In this document: in pieces, positions 1 to 11,345 of the stretch
Numbering within the stretch: position 1 is the first letter of the stretch
Layout: each line of letters starts with the position of its first letter
NCBI GenBank assembly: GCA_963281255.1
Contig: OY725489.1
Coordinates: forward strand, 5,270,523 to 5,334,522
Reading direction: 5' to 3'
Source of the DNA: Aphrocallistes beatrix
Lineage: Eukaryota > Porifera > Hexactinellida > Sceptrulophora > Aphrocallistidae
DNA: 64,000 bases
Position numbers and translations under genes: made by a program
Notes under the pieces: model-generated
The model's input: only the letters and a program-made list of their open reading frames with translations
The model's database searches: none
Told to the model about the DNA's origin: nothing

Positions 1-689
1 CTGATAGAGTACATATAGGTTTGGTGTCCATTTAGCCTGCTTACTTCTACCCTAATGCAGTCCCTTTAAACTGGTCTACTATTTATACACATCTGGCACT
101 TGGCGTTTTTATCCCAAAGACTTTCATCCATGTACAAAGCTTCCGAAGTGACTCAATAGACAAACAGATATAACTTACTAATTTAATCAAACCTTCTTTG
201 CTAATGGAAACAAGTTCCGGTTGATCGTCATAGAGTCCATTAAAAATGCGAATCCTCAAAGAATTCACTCCAAACTCGAAGACTTATTTTCTATTGCTTC
301 AAAACTACCACATCTGCAAAACTTTCTCTCTAGGAGTTCGTGACTATTCTGAATTAGGATGTTACGATTATATTCATGTTCAATCCCTTTAACTGATCAA
401 AAGTTTACAAACATCAAGTTCATCGGGGAAGACCAACATACCCTCTTACGAGGTGGTGAAGGCCCTGTATCAATATTTGCAATGGTATCAATCAGCTGGG
501 TTATTGTTCAGATTAGGGTTTAATATTTTTTCAGGAATTGAGGGGCTGCTTCATCAGTGAAAGTCTCACAAATGGAGCAGACAATTCCCGAAAGTTTTGT
601 TGTAACTTCAATATAGACGATGGGCATCCTTTGTAGACGTGTTGTGGATAAATGTAGAGTTAGGACTCGTTTTTATAGTCAATATCATG
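1..689. other. AT-rich sequence, no gene recognised
   Basis: Only short open frames without recognisable motifs. A few scattered words such as CCCTTTAAACTG resemble the degenerate ~20-bp minisatellite found at 2921 and 9003, so this may be an older decayed part of the same kind of sequence. Confidence 0.4.
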
Positions 690-1098
690 TGCATTGTGTA
701 TAGCTTGAGTAAGATTGGTCTGATGTACGTAGATATTACTGAAATCCATGATCTGATTTGTTTAATAATGAAATATCCCTTAGAAGACATCAGCATACAC
801 CTTGGTACCAATATCAAGTTTCTACTATTTATAACTTTTGAACAGTAAACAAACCAAAACAATGTCAAAATGCTGCGTCATCGTGTCAATTTAGTATATT
901 TAAAAATCATATACCGAGGTGCACATCTACATATATGTTCACACATTCTGTATAAATTTCAAGTCATTATCACAAAGGCCAGACAGCGGATACTGCCGTT
1001 CGAAAGAACATCAGTACTCATTTTAGAAGTGTGCACTCCTATATCCTATTGTATAGTAACAAAGCTAGTATACTAATATGTAGGAAGCACACTAAAAA
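690..1098 (+). repeat. Family C interspersed repeat, copy 1
   Basis: This matches stretches at about 10777-11345, 15793-17990 and 21976-23281. Shared landmarks, in order, are CTTGGTACCAATATCAAG, the AGTAAAC/AAAACAA block, ATACCGAGGTGCACATC, GTGCACTCCTATAT and the palindromic tail ending GGAAGCACACT. The two open frames seen here (about 69 and 68 codons) come from the repeat and have no protein-family features. The class is not known. The copy lacks the insertions seen in copies 3 and 4, so it serves as an empty-site reference. Confidence 0.7.
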
Positions 1099-2878
1099 TA
1101 TTTTACTATAATACGTAATTGTATAGAACTGGAGGAAGTAGACTTAAATAATCTACATTCTTCGCATCAAATGAGTAAATGTACTTGTATTGATATAGTA
1201 GAAACAGTATAATTGCTCAAGGATGTAAATATTTAAGACACTGAGGTATTAATGCATCGTCATTCAAATTTTTCGTGAATAATTGAAGTAATTGTAGTAG
1301 ACTCCGTGATTGGTTCTTCGAAGTATATAATTGCACTATGATTTAAAATATGAGTTTCGATTCTCGATGAATATGCCAATTTTCCATATTTAGAATTCTT
1401 GCACTTTAAATCGGCAATATTTCCAACTTGGCAAATACTCTGTGATCTGGCATTGATCATTTCGAAGAGAGATTTATCATTTAGCTTCAAAATAAATTTG
1501 CTCTTAATTACTCGTTAAATCCAATCCCAACTATCCATCTAAGTAACATCCCGTTGAGCCTAGTCTCAGTTCCAAGTGAATCTAGGAAGCTACCAGCACT
1601 TCAGATATTTCAGCCAGATGAATTAGTAAGCTTCAATTCTTCCCACGAGATTAGCACTTTTGAAAATGTAATCGGTACATTGGACATTCTGCAGAATATA
1701 GAGACCTTCATACATATATTAGTGATAACAGTATTACAGCTTACCGTCTTGTGATATGATCAGGAATTACTACAATCCAAGAATGCACACATTGATCGTA
1801 ATCTTCATTTCAAACTCAGTTATGAAGGTTGTCCAATTCCTCTTCTCTGGTATATATATCGTGCTGACTTCACGAAAGAATCTAGGCTGACTTCACTTGA
1901 CATGCTCATTGAGAAACATATATTATTGGTGGGTTACTAAAGTAAACATTACAATAAAAAAGGGAGACCTCCAGATTCCGCTACAGTATTAAGATTCACT
2001 CTCATTATGCGATATACTCCTAATTCGGCATATCGATATGGAAAATTTCTTCCCTTACCAAGTTTTTCGCTGTTGTATAAGTTAAAGTCACATCATATCG
2101 ATACTGCTCGATGAGATGTATTTACCGCTAGAAGTACAATACGACGGCAGAGATTTATCTGGGTGTGACTCTAAACTTGTACAAAAGCGTATTGTGCTTC
2201 ATGGTTGTCTCTTTAAAGCAATCTGCCCCGTATGTTTTGAGAGCTATTCCATTGATCAAAATCAATAATCAAATCGGGCAAGATGGTATACTTAACTGTT
2301 ATGTACTGATACATATGTTAAGCAGGGAACAATTTAATGTCAGATCAGTAGTTGTGACAACCATTCCACGAACGTTAGCGCTTACAGGCATCTCAAAGGT
2401 ATATATCCATGCACATTACATGATAATGCAATAACCAACCCTTTCAACCCAGAGAAAAACATATAGTACCTGATTTATGATACTGTGCATCTGATAAAGA
2501 ATATTCGGAACAACCTTGAATGTCATGTGAGAAAAGCTTCTAAGATTTCATATCAAGCCTTGCACCCTGGAAATATTGAACAATATGTCTGTCTATTTTC
2601 GATCCGACAACAATTACGGCTATCCACCAATATTTTCCAGAAGATAAAACAACTTCCCCATTTCAAAACTTAATCTATAATTGGTGGCTGATAGTAAACG
2701 CAAAAGAAAGGTTATACCCTAAACTTGTTGGAAATGCATTAATCGCAAGTTGTGGAAATATTAAATTTTTGAAGATGTTCGCGAACTGGCTAAGTGATTG
2801 GCGTGAGTCAAAGAAACTTGGTCTTTCCAAACAAACATTTGATGCTCTTATAAGTAAAATGTCGTGCAGTATCTGAAA
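1099..2878. other. Unassigned AT-rich sequence
   Basis: I see no protein motif, terminal repeat pair or tandem array. Open frames of 62-89 codons are present on both strands, but they lack codon bias, domain motifs and splice signals, and are what AT-rich DNA gives by chance. Confidence 0.4.
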
Positions 2879-2921
2879 AAGTATCTGAAAGGTGATAATC
2901 GATATCACCTTTCAGATACTT
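2879..2921. repeat. Perfect 18-bp inverted repeat (hairpin)
   Basis: Arms 2879-2896 and 2904-2921 are exact reverse complements (AAGTATCTGAAAGGTGAT) around a 7-base AATCGAT loop. It sits at the left edge of a minisatellite-like block. It could form a cruciform or hairpin, or be the core of a tiny MITE; there is no flanking target duplication I can define. Confidence 0.8.
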
Positions 2922-3200
2922 AACCTGTTTGGTATCCCTGTAAAACATTTGCTGTCCATTTAACCCTTTTGCTGTCAATAATATAATTTATTAATCATTT
3001 AACCTGTCTCCTGTATGTTTAACCTGTTTGCTATAACTTGAAATTGTTTACTGCCTTTTGAAACTTTTTTATTTTTCCTTTAAACTCTTTGCTGTCACTT
3101 GACACGGTTTTTCGACATCGAACATCTCTGTCTCCTTAAGCTGTTTGCTGTACCTTTGATCTATTTTTCCTCCCTTTAACCTGATTAATATCTCTTTAAC
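2921..3200 (+). repeat. Degenerate ~20-bp minisatellite (TTTAACCTGTTTGCTG)
   Basis: Variants of TTTAACCTGTTTGCTGTCC recur roughly every 19-30 bases across this block, with spacing and sequence much decayed. The same motif set occurs at 9003-9230, and scattered pieces lie at 1-80. No coding potential is seen. Confidence 0.6.
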
Positions 3201-3580
3201 ACAAGATTGAGACTGCTATAGTTTTTCTGAGTCAAGAAGCCTACCGTGTATTGATTGAATTAATAAATTTTATGAAATGTGGAAATAACTAGGAGACCTT
3301 CTCTGATCTGCTAAATAATTTTACATCCTAGTAATCAGGGTTGGGTTCAAATCCAATTCCAAAACAGTATTACATACAAAGTAAATACATTTTAAAATGT
3401 AGTGTCTAAAATACATCAAATACAAAATACATTTGCATTTGATCCCAACTCTGTCATAGACATAGCCAGATCCAGGATTTTCGCTGCACCGAGCGAGTGA
3501 AATGAGCAATGTTAAGGAGGATAAGGGGGCTTGCCCCTCGGGAAATGAATTGAGCCTTTTAAAAACCGTGTCTTAATTGC

Positions 3581-4066
3581 TGGACCTAGCAGATTTGCTG
3601 GACCTAGCAGATTCCTGGACCTAGCGGGATTGTAAGACTCAGCGGGATTGCAGGACCTAACGGGTTTGTAAGACTCAGCGGGATTGTAAGACTTAGCGGG
3701 ATTGCAGGACCTAGCGGGATTGCTGGACCTAGCGGGATTGTAAGAATCAGCGGGATTGTAAGATCTCGCGGAATTGTAAGACTTAGCGAAATTGCAGGAC
3801 CTAACGGGATTGTAAGACTCAGCGGGATTGTAAGACTTAGCGGAATTGCAGGACCTAGCAGGATTGCTGGACCTAGCGGGATTGTAAGACTTAGCGGGAT
3901 TGTAAGACTCAGCGGGATTGTAAGACCTAGCGGAATTGTAAGACTTAGCAAAATTGCAGGACCTATCGGGATTGCTGGACTCAGCGGGATTGTAAGATTC
4001 AGCGAGATTGTAAGACTTAGCGGCAATGTAAGACCTAGCGGGATTGCTGGACCTAGGGGGATTGTA
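3581..4066 (-). repeat. 18-bp satellite/minisatellite, about 27 units
   Basis: The unit is close to GCGGGATTGTAAGACTTA with a G/C-richer variant ending GGACCTA. Because the period is a multiple of three and the unit lacks stops in two minus-strand frames, it creates two overlapping ~187-codon open frames with six-residue periods (SYNPAE/SSNPAR-like and IPLSLT/IPLGPA-like). The period explains both frames, and no initiation context, splice site or flanking exon supports a gene. An expressed low-complexity repeat protein cannot be excluded. Confidence 0.85.
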
Positions 4067-4796
4067 AGATGTGGCCAATCAGGGCATACGGAGAGAAGTA
4101 AATGCCATGTTGAGAGCCAACAAACTTCAAACATAGAGGCTCTCATTTCTTCATTGACAATTTCCAATATTGAAGATTAGGTAAATATTCGTAAGAATTT
4201 ATATTCCAATAAAGTATCTTGCTCAGTAATTTATACTCCAAATAAACAGCGCTTATTTTCAAAGTGACCCATGCGGTTTAGTCACCATTTAAACTATGAA
4301 TTTCATTTAACAAACTGTCAGAAATTTTAAAAGATCACTGATAGTTCACGGTTTGTAAATATTGTATGATAATGAATCATGATCATGATGACGTCAGCAT
4401 CCTAAGATTGGTTAGCATTATTGTGAAAAAAATAGTGTCACAATATAACTCACATTTAGAGCAACCACTCTGTCAACTTTCAAACATATATGTCCCATAT
4501 TGGCTAAGTAGCCACTTATTTTGCAAATTTTGATAAAATCCTGAAAGATGACAAATGCGTCATAACTCTAAAAATAGTGATGTCAACTTTTTAAAATTTT
4601 AGATATCAACTTTTTAAAATTTTACATCGATTCACAAGTATTGATAACCCATATGTAAATAATACATTATTAGTCGTTAGGATATACCTAAATACCTAAA
4701 GTTTGCTAAATGCCATTTTGGACCACTGTGTCAACCAACTAATGTGGTATTTCCCGTTACTAATTTTTCTCAATAAGCCGAGATCATTTATTTCAG
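4067..4796. other. Unassigned AT-rich spacer
   Basis: No gene or mobile-element boundary was recognised. There are short direct duplications of a TCAACTTTTTAAAATTTTA-like word near 4585-4625 and a run of TGATGACGTCA-like words near 4385. Confidence 0.35.
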
Positions 4797-4925
4797 GGTG
4801 GTTTCTGATTTACACGTGGTTAGAGTATTCAATTCAACGGGATGCATGTTTCTGTTATCCATGTCGTTTATTCGGATCTAGCGGCTCGGGTAATACCAAC
4901 AGACCTGAACAAACTTTTCTCTTAC
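4797..4925 (+). pseudogene. hAT/ZMYM-type transposase fragment (TTF zinc-finger region)
   Basis: Translation from 4797 gives a short segment with TWLEYSIQRDACFCYPCRLF, the hallmark of the TTF-type zinc finger at the N-terminus of hAT-related (DUF4371) transposases. The same element type is better preserved at 47640-48533. The segment begins just after a pyrimidine-rich TTTATTTCAG, a plausible splice acceptor, and stops in a short unrelated tail at 4945. The rest of the gene is absent, so this is a relic exon. Confidence 0.6.
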
Positions 4926-4949
4926 TGGTTTTAGGGAATAATTAATTAA

Positions 4950-5509
4950 TCAAACTACTAAGTACCAAAATTCGAATTCAGGATTAAAAACTTTAACTGA
5001 ACAAGCAAAGACACATAAAATTTTTCTTGGACCATGGAAACAGGCCAGGGCATCACAAACGCTCTGGCTTTGCCACTGGTCCCAAGAGAGTCTTTGGGGC
5101 TTAATAGTTTCATCTGTCAGATAGGAAGGGAAGTTCGGGAATATACTGGGAACTGCGAACTTCTTGAGAGTAATCTTCTTCTTTGGCATCTCTACCTTCT
5201 TAGCTCCATCATGAAATTTGAAGGTCCTTTCGATGTCCTCTTCACGGAAAAGATGTACACAAACAAACCTTTGAATAAAATGGGATAAAACAACTAAATC
5301 AAATAATTTTAAATATAAATAATTCAAAATATATATACAAGGGTAATTACCTTTAGATGTTTATTCATCTCATAATCTTCACTCGGCCTTGGTATTGCTC
5401 GGAACCACTTCTCACGTAAAATGTCATCAGTAGGGAAAGAAAAAACGGAGGTAAATTCACTTTGGCTGTGGTAGTTGGATTTACAACCAGGTACAGTACA
5501 AGTAGTCAT
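4950..5509 (-). pseudogene. THAP-domain protein, two exons, frame broken
   Basis: Exon 1 (5509-5351) starts MTTCTVPGCKSN and runs through FSFPTDDILREKWFRAIPR to HLK, the first half of a C2CH THAP zinc-dependent DNA-binding domain. A GT donor follows at 5350. Exon 2 starts after an AAAG acceptor at 5268 and carries CVHLFREEDIERTF then KKFAVPSIFPNFPSYLTDE, the second half of the THAP fold with its AVPSIF box. The intron is about 80 bases. Joining the exons puts the second half out of frame; a tandem TTTG duplication just after the acceptor explains this. THAP proteins include P-element-like transposases and host DNA-binding factors; no transposase domain follows, and the sequence after SYLTDE is unrecognised. 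Confidence 0.7.
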
Positions 5510-5689
5510 GTCAGTCAGAAGTTGAAGTGAGTGAATAATCAATAATAAGACATAATACAGTAAATTCTGAATTTATACTACTATAATAGTGCTTATGGAT
5601 TTGGCAATAAACTCGAGTCAATTTCTACTAGCATTACATTACAGTCCATGGTTTACAATTCCAACAGAGTGCCATTGCTTTGGTATATA

Positions 5690-6420
5690 GAATGCTATGT
5701 TGCACTCTATAAACATACATACATGGACATGTGAAAACCGCAAAACGCACATATCAGAAATATTCGAGATAAGTCAGATAAGATCATTCGAGTCCCTACA
5801 TATGACTTTCCATCTGATAATAATACAGTTGTCGCCTCTAAATCTAACCATCACGAACTATTCACAATATTACCATATGTGGAAGCAGGCTTTCATCCAG
5901 GCGTACTGGGCGCGCCTAGAGGCGCGTATTTGATCCCATGGATCATAATAGGCGTATGATTTTTGGGGGCTAGGCGCGCGGCACACGGCTACTTAGGCGG
6001 GTGGCATAAAACATACATAAAAATGCTATATAAAAATGAGTCTAGGCGCGTCGAAAAATAGTGACGTCCATTTAGGCGCATGACTTTGGAAAGCTGGATG
6101 AAATCCTGTGTGGAAGTGTGAAACCGCAAAACTAAAATAAAATAAAAATAATTTAACATGGAAAATGATCAATGGACACTCTCTATATGGCTTCCTATTC
6201 GATATTAATACATTTGTCATGTCTAATTCAAACAGATTACGAATGATCAACAATATTACCAAATATGGAAACGTGTGAAAACCGCAAAAGCTGATAAACC
6301 ACGAAAATTTCAAGTATGCTAATACTCGTATAACCAATGAAATCCTCATACATGACTTCCTCTTCAATAACAATATATTTAATATCAATAGAATCATGGT
6401 TTTCGAGATATCACCTATAA
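5690..6420. repeat. ~160-bp tandem repeat, about 4 decayed units
   Basis: The phrase GTGAAAACCGCAAAA recurs near 5730, 6117 and 6276, and other blocks (ACAATATTACCA with ATGTGGAA or AATATGGAA; GACTTCC.. ATTAATA) recur in the same order. When the 223-bp MITE at 5886-6108 is removed, spacing is about 160 bases. The repeat is AT-rich and I see no coding potential. Confidence 0.55.
5886..6108. mobile_element. hAT-type MITE with perfect 8-bp target duplication
   Basis: Termini CAGGCTTTCATCCAG (left) and CAGGATTTCATCCAG (right, reverse complement) form the TIR, flanked on both sides by TGTGGAAG (5878-5885 and 6109-6116). An 8-bp duplication plus CAGG ends indicate hAT superfamily mobilisation. The 223-bp interior is GC-rich relative to surroundings, with GGCGCGCC and other GGCGCG words and no ORF. 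A related copy is at 13918-14047. Confidence 0.85.
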
Positions 6421-6879
6421 CAAACTGGCCTAACTTGGTATAGTGCAAATATGAGTTGAATATGAGTAGAATGTCGAAATAGTTTAGAAGTCCATGACTA
6501 CGGGTACATCCTGCAAATTAAGGATTTCCTATGCACCTGTATTGAACAAAACGGGCTTAACTGAAGACTGCAGGGAAATCTTTAAGAGATTTTGGAATTA
6601 ACAATGCAGTGAATTAACCATTTCCTTTAAGGTTTCCGTACAATTTGATTCATAAACTTGGGCAGCATTCGGTAAAACCATCTTAGTATTTTTCTCAAGA
6701 TTTGCCTGTTTCAACCACCTTTCAGTACTTTATTTGGTGTGTCATAATTTCAAAAGAGTACAACTGCGTCATGCGGGGATTTACATATTCCAAAAAAGGG
6801 TCCCTAAATGAATCGATGAATAGCATCTACTTGTTCAATCAAAAATGAGTGATCATAGGCGAGTTTAAAAAAAGATAAA
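6421..6879. other. Unassigned spacer
   Basis: AT-rich sequence with no motif, terminal repeat or coding segment that I can recognise. Confidence 0.35.
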
Positions 6880-7017
6880 CTTATTTGTAGACCGTCTACA
6901 GAGTTTTTTCTCAGATTATTTGTATTAGCTCTATGTAGGAGAGTAGAAGGTTATTGTAGACGGTCTATAAATTTAATATTAGTTTCTATTGAATTTTATA
7001 GACGGTCTACAAATAAG
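6880..7017. mobile_element. 138-bp MITE-like unit with 19-bp perfect TIRs
   Basis: CTTATTTGTAGACCGTCTA at 6880-6898 is matched exactly in reverse complement at 6999-7017. The core TAGACGGTCTA is itself nearly palindromic and appears a third time near 6954-6967. No target duplication is obvious. Superfamily unknown. Confidence 0.6.
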
Positions 7018-7272
7018 GAAGCTCTTAAAAAAAATCAAATACTACTACAAGTATATTTCAGTAATATTGGTAAAGGTTTTCAAGATTCTTGGAGCAGAAA
7101 TGTTTCAAAAATATATGATAAGAGAATTTTCATTTAAAAAGTTAATCAAAACCCGAAAAAAGGTAAAAACATTAAAAAACTAGGTACCTCAGGCCGTTTC
7201 TTTAAAATTTGGCCATATGAAATAAAAGACTACTATTTAAATTTTCAAAAAGTTTCATCAACAAAATTTTAA

Positions 7273-8325
7273 GGATACCGCCCTCGAAAAACATCGCCTG
7301 ACATAAAAAAAAATAGTGAAATTTTTTATTGTTAATTCCATCGGATTATTGAGTAGTCTACCATCTAATCGTACTTGTTGGACGGTATTTATTTGGATAT
7401 TCTAGAACTGAGCGCCTAAAGCTCAGGCGTACTAAAAATCGGAAAGTAATTCGTGGTTTTGCGGCGCATTCATCAATAATTTTCTAACTTATCTGATATT
7501 TTTTCAATTATATGAACCTCAAAATGGTTTTGGCCCCTTTAAATATTATAAAACAGATGAATTTAGAAAAAGAGGCACTTAAAATCCAATCAAAAATATC
7601 TTTATGAGGGACTTCCTTTCGAAAATGCTCGGGAAATGGCCGTTGTGATATTAGCTATTGTGTAACGAAAAGAATTCTGAACATTTTTAAAAAAAATTTG
7701 TTCAGATCCGACCATTTGTTCGTAAGTTATAGTATATTGTAGGTAAAGTTCGGACATCAAACCTCTCTATGGCCCCGAAAGTGCTCGATGTCAATGCTTA
7801 AAAACTATTGAAGATATATAATCTATTATAATCTTAAATGAAAGGATATATATGATAATATATAGGTTCCTCAAACATCTCTTTGTCAAAAAGTAAATAT
7901 TTCTTGACTTATCATCGATTTTATTGTAAAACAAATTATATGGAGAACTTTGAATATATTAGAAAATGGCGAATCTTGTCATGAAATAAGTTACCAAAAG
8001 TAGCTTTTATACTCAAAAAACAATGCAATAGTCACTAGCAATGTATACAGAAATTTTGAAGCACTCAACATGATTATTTTGGAAGTTCAAAGCATTTATC
8101 TCAAAAATTCGGTCAAAGCCCCCCATTTATGGTCCAAAAACAGATTCCTCCATATCTCGGGAAATATACACCCAAATTCTTAGCTCTCAATTCCTAATAT
8201 ACTTTTCAAGACGGTATATATCTGATTCTTAAATAATAAGTGTACTACATGGAATGGAATGCTAAGTTTTAAATTTTTATCACGTGATAACGTAGCATTT
8301 TTCGAAAATTTCACGGGCGGTATCC
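7273..8325 (-). mobile_element. Family D non-autonomous element with TTAA flanks, copy 1
   Basis: It begins GGATACCGCCCTCGAAAA directly after TTAA (7269-7272) and ends in the inverted form of GGATACCGCCCGTGAAA directly before TTAA (8326-8329). TTAA flanks with short TIRs are the piggyBac signature. The body is non-coding and matches, in inverse orientation, about 38730-39766 of copy 2. It appears to be a 5'-shortened version of the longer copies. I infer a piggyBac-mobilised deletion derivative; no piggyBac transposase of this family is in the window. Confidence 0.7.
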
Positions 8326-8615
8326 TTAACATATAATAAATGCCTTTATCCGGGAAGTTTACCAAATTTAATGTAAAAACCTCTTGAGTATAGTATCTCA
8401 CAAAACTAAAAATTGGACAATGTCCTATTTTGCAGCTAACTTTGAAAACGACTATTTTAGCATAGATTTCCTCTCTGCTCCCCTTAAAAGTCTTGCAATT
8501 TTGCGCATAGAGCACGAGATTCCAAGAAAAATAGATTATAGCTGAGTATAGATAGATTTGCATCGAAAAAGCTCCTAAGGGCTTTTTTAGTACCACGAGG
8601 AATCATTTATTAATA

Positions 8616-8803
8616 CAGTAGAACTCTGTTAATACATACCCCTCCGGGAAACTGAAAAAAGTACGTACTATCCGTAAGTACGTACTAACCGAGTTGATCT
8701 TACATAGGAATCTCTATAATAAATGAATTCTGGGGAAGAGAAATGAGCACGTACTAAGCCGAAGTACGTTGTATCCCGAGTACTTACTAAACGAGTTATA
8801 CTG
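8616..8803. mobile_element. 188-bp pogo/Tigger-like MITE
   Basis: Flanked by TA (8614-8615 and 8804-8805). The left end CAGTAGAACTCTGTTAA and the right end reading inward CAGTATAACTCGTTTAG are imperfect TIRs, followed by inverted GTACGTACT-type words near both ends. TA duplication plus CAGT ends are typical of pogo/Tigger MITEs. No coding capacity. Confidence 0.75.
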
Positions 8804-9002
8804 TAGTTTTTTAGTATTGTTTGTTGTCATTAACTAAATTATAACTGAATTTATGATCAGAAAATGAATAATTACAAAAAATTAATAGAATTCTGTTCAA
8901 ATATCTCTCTATCAAATATTTCTCGAGGGATCTCGAGAGAACTATTGCCCTTCGATCCGACAATATTCTTGGTAGCCTTGAGTCTACGCGTTTTCTGCCC
9001 AA

Positions 9003-9230
9003 TTTAATCTCCCTTTAAACTGTTGGGTTTCCCATTTACCTGATACTGTCTCGTTGACCTATTTACTGTCGCTTTATAATGTTTATTGTACCTATGACCC
9101 CTTTGCGGTTCCATTAACCTGATTTCTCTCCCAATTACCAGTTTGCTGTCTTTTTCATCTCTTTAAAGTCCGTTATATTGTAGGATGTGCCTTTAGACTG
9201 TTTACTGTTCGTTTAACCATAAGAAATGTA
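9003..9230 (+). repeat. Degenerate ~20-bp minisatellite, second array
   Basis: Same motif set as 2921-3200: CCCTTTAAACTGTT, CCATTTACCTGATACTGTC, CGTTGACCTATTTACTGTC, TTAACCTGATTTCTCTC. About ten decayed units. It directly follows the short 62-codon minus-strand frame at 8811-9002, which has no known motif. Confidence 0.55.
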
Positions 9231-10776
9231 GTGTATTTGTTCTAAGATTTGTATTATAAGCATGTAAATTAGCTGTTTTAGAAGCATTGGACTAAATTAC
9301 GTTTTAGCTGGGCACCCCCCCCCCAGGTATCCACACTTGGGGCATATGATTGCTTTTACTGATCATGGAAATTAATTAATTGGCGAAAATAAATTGAGTG
9401 ACTGCTCCTAGGTCCACCCGTCAGGACGCCCGTGCATTTTCGTTCACTCACCAACAGGTCTAGCCCTACATATTGATGGTTCTCTGGAAACAATCCGTCT
9501 GAAGAAAATACTATTACTTTCCGATTACTGCGCTATGGGATGCCAACAAACTAAGTTAGTGGGACATACGATAACCTTGTCTCCCCAGTAGTGTCTCTCC
9601 AGTAAGCATACCCTCACAAGCTTTCTAATGTTTTAGCATATCCTGATTGAGGTCGGCAGCTCTACTTACAAGCTGGCGTATCTTGTCTGACATTTATGGG
9701 TGTATACTTACTCACTTGAACAATAATAACATAATCCGCCCCCTGTCATATTTCACAACTGGATATTATCCGTGGAAAATTTAATGTAGCTACAGTAAGT
9801 AATTTAAAAAGAACTAAAATGGATTGATTGCTAGTTATATATTATAAATCAAAAAAGAATCAATTTAGAAGCGAACTGAAGTATTGGTTGCCTTGTATGA
9901 AGTCATGAACATTGGGCATAGGGGCTCAATTTTATTACACAATATATAAATACTCTATAATAACAGATACATAAGTTACTAGTTACAAAGTTGTCCAGCT
10001 CCAGATAGTGATCAAATTAATACACATTAAAACATGCCAAAGATCACTAGTGTCATGGAACATACATCATCACACAGTTTCCTCAGTAAGAGAATAGTAC
10101 ATTATTATGTGGTAGCACACGTACACTGGTAGACAAACCACTAGTTATCTCGTAAGTTATTTAATCGATTATGAGGAAAGCAAATGTGTTGGGAGTCTAG
10201 TTGGAACTGAAATTAAAATTGATCGAATACTAACGCTAGATAAATGGTTTATACGATATCAAATGCGTTTTGGACTGAAGCGTACAACATCAACTGTAAA
10301 GTAGACATTGCCACTCTATGCCTATTAGTTGGTAATAGTACATTCCATGTGTCTATCTCCGTCCATTATGAAGTTATTCAATGAAACAGCAAATGTGACC
10401 ATAAATGATGAAGTCATATCTCGAAAGCGTGAAGTTATACAACTGAACTGAATATATCAATCGATTCCTAGATACAGATAACCTATTACGTAGTTGGTAA
10501 TGCATTTTGTTTGTCTGGTCTCAAATTCCCAATCATTGTAAATTATCAACCCTGTCACATTGGGGTCATGTATTTCGATATTTGTAGGAATTTTCAATGT
10601 ATTTTCGAACATTACATCTAAGGATAAGTATTAGGTCCAGTTTAGGAAATATCTCGGAGGTACAAATAATAAACGCTAATAAATGTTGCCAGTTGGTAGA
10701 CAATATGGTACTTCCTACTCAAAGAAAATACAATATACTAAAATATAGCTTTTTAGTTGTGGGGAAAGTCCGACCT
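9231..10776. other. Unassigned AT-rich sequence
   Basis: Contains a 10-base C run near 9317. I see no gene, TIR pair or tandem array. The 69-codon open frame at 10597-10806 has no recognisable motif and its end overlaps family C copy 2. Confidence 0.35.
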
Positions 10777-11345
10777 TTTAATGTGCTTCCTGTAACTAGA
10801 GTATAGTAGCGAAGCTATCATACTATAGTATATAGGAGTGCACACTTCTAAAATGACTACTGATGTTCTGCCGACCGGCATTATCCACTGTACTGTTCAG
10901 ACCATTTGAGATAATGACTTGAGATTTCTACAGAAAGTGTGAACATATATGTAGCTGTGCACCTCGGTATACGATTTTTCATATATGCTAAATTGCCACA
11001 ATGACAGGATTTTGTGATATTTTTTTGCTTACTGTACAAAATCTATAAATAGTAGACTTGATATTGGTACCAAAGGTGTGAAGTGATGTCTTCTAAAACC
11101 TCTTTCAGTCGCAAATAAATTGGACCATGGATTTCAGAGATATTTGCGGTTTAATTATTTGTCGCGTCATCATCCTAATTAAATATTCATAACCATATAC
11201 CTCGAGAACGAAAACGGATAGAAATAAACTTATGATGGATGAAATGTTCAGTGTGAATCACTCTACAAAAAATATGACATCATCAAAATTAAATTCGAAC
11301 TTTTGGCGCTAAGTGCCGATATGAATCGTCGAATCATCAAAGCTT
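10777..11345 (-). repeat. Family C interspersed repeat, copy 2
   Basis: Inverse orientation to copy 1. It shows the GTGCTTCCT start, the AGTAGCGAAGCTA palindrome centre (about 10805-10817), AGGAGTGCACACTTCTAAAATG, GTGCACCTCGGTATACGAT, ACCAAAGGTGTGAAGTGATG and the tail TTTTGGCGCTAAGTGCCGAT. It is uninterrupted, so it shows what the site at 15830 looked like before the DD35E element inserted. Confidence 0.7.

Noticed and set aside
608-868. 86-codon frame and its antisense partner at 639-848
   Set aside because: Both lie in family C repeat sequence; the frame is not kept in other copies.
3512-4167. Two overlapping ~187-codon minus-strand frames as a repeat protein gene
   Set aside because: Both frames follow directly from an 18-bp satellite without stop codons; there is no initiation, splice or domain support.
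6026-6448. 140-codon minus-strand frame
   Set aside because: Runs through a hAT MITE end and a decayed ~160-bp tandem repeat; hydrophobic composition is due to AT richness.
8180-8596. 138-codon minus-strand frame as a gene
   Set aside because: Its C-terminal half is family D repeat sequence (also seen at 38657-38860), and the frame crosses the TTAA element boundary at 8326, so it is a chance fusion.
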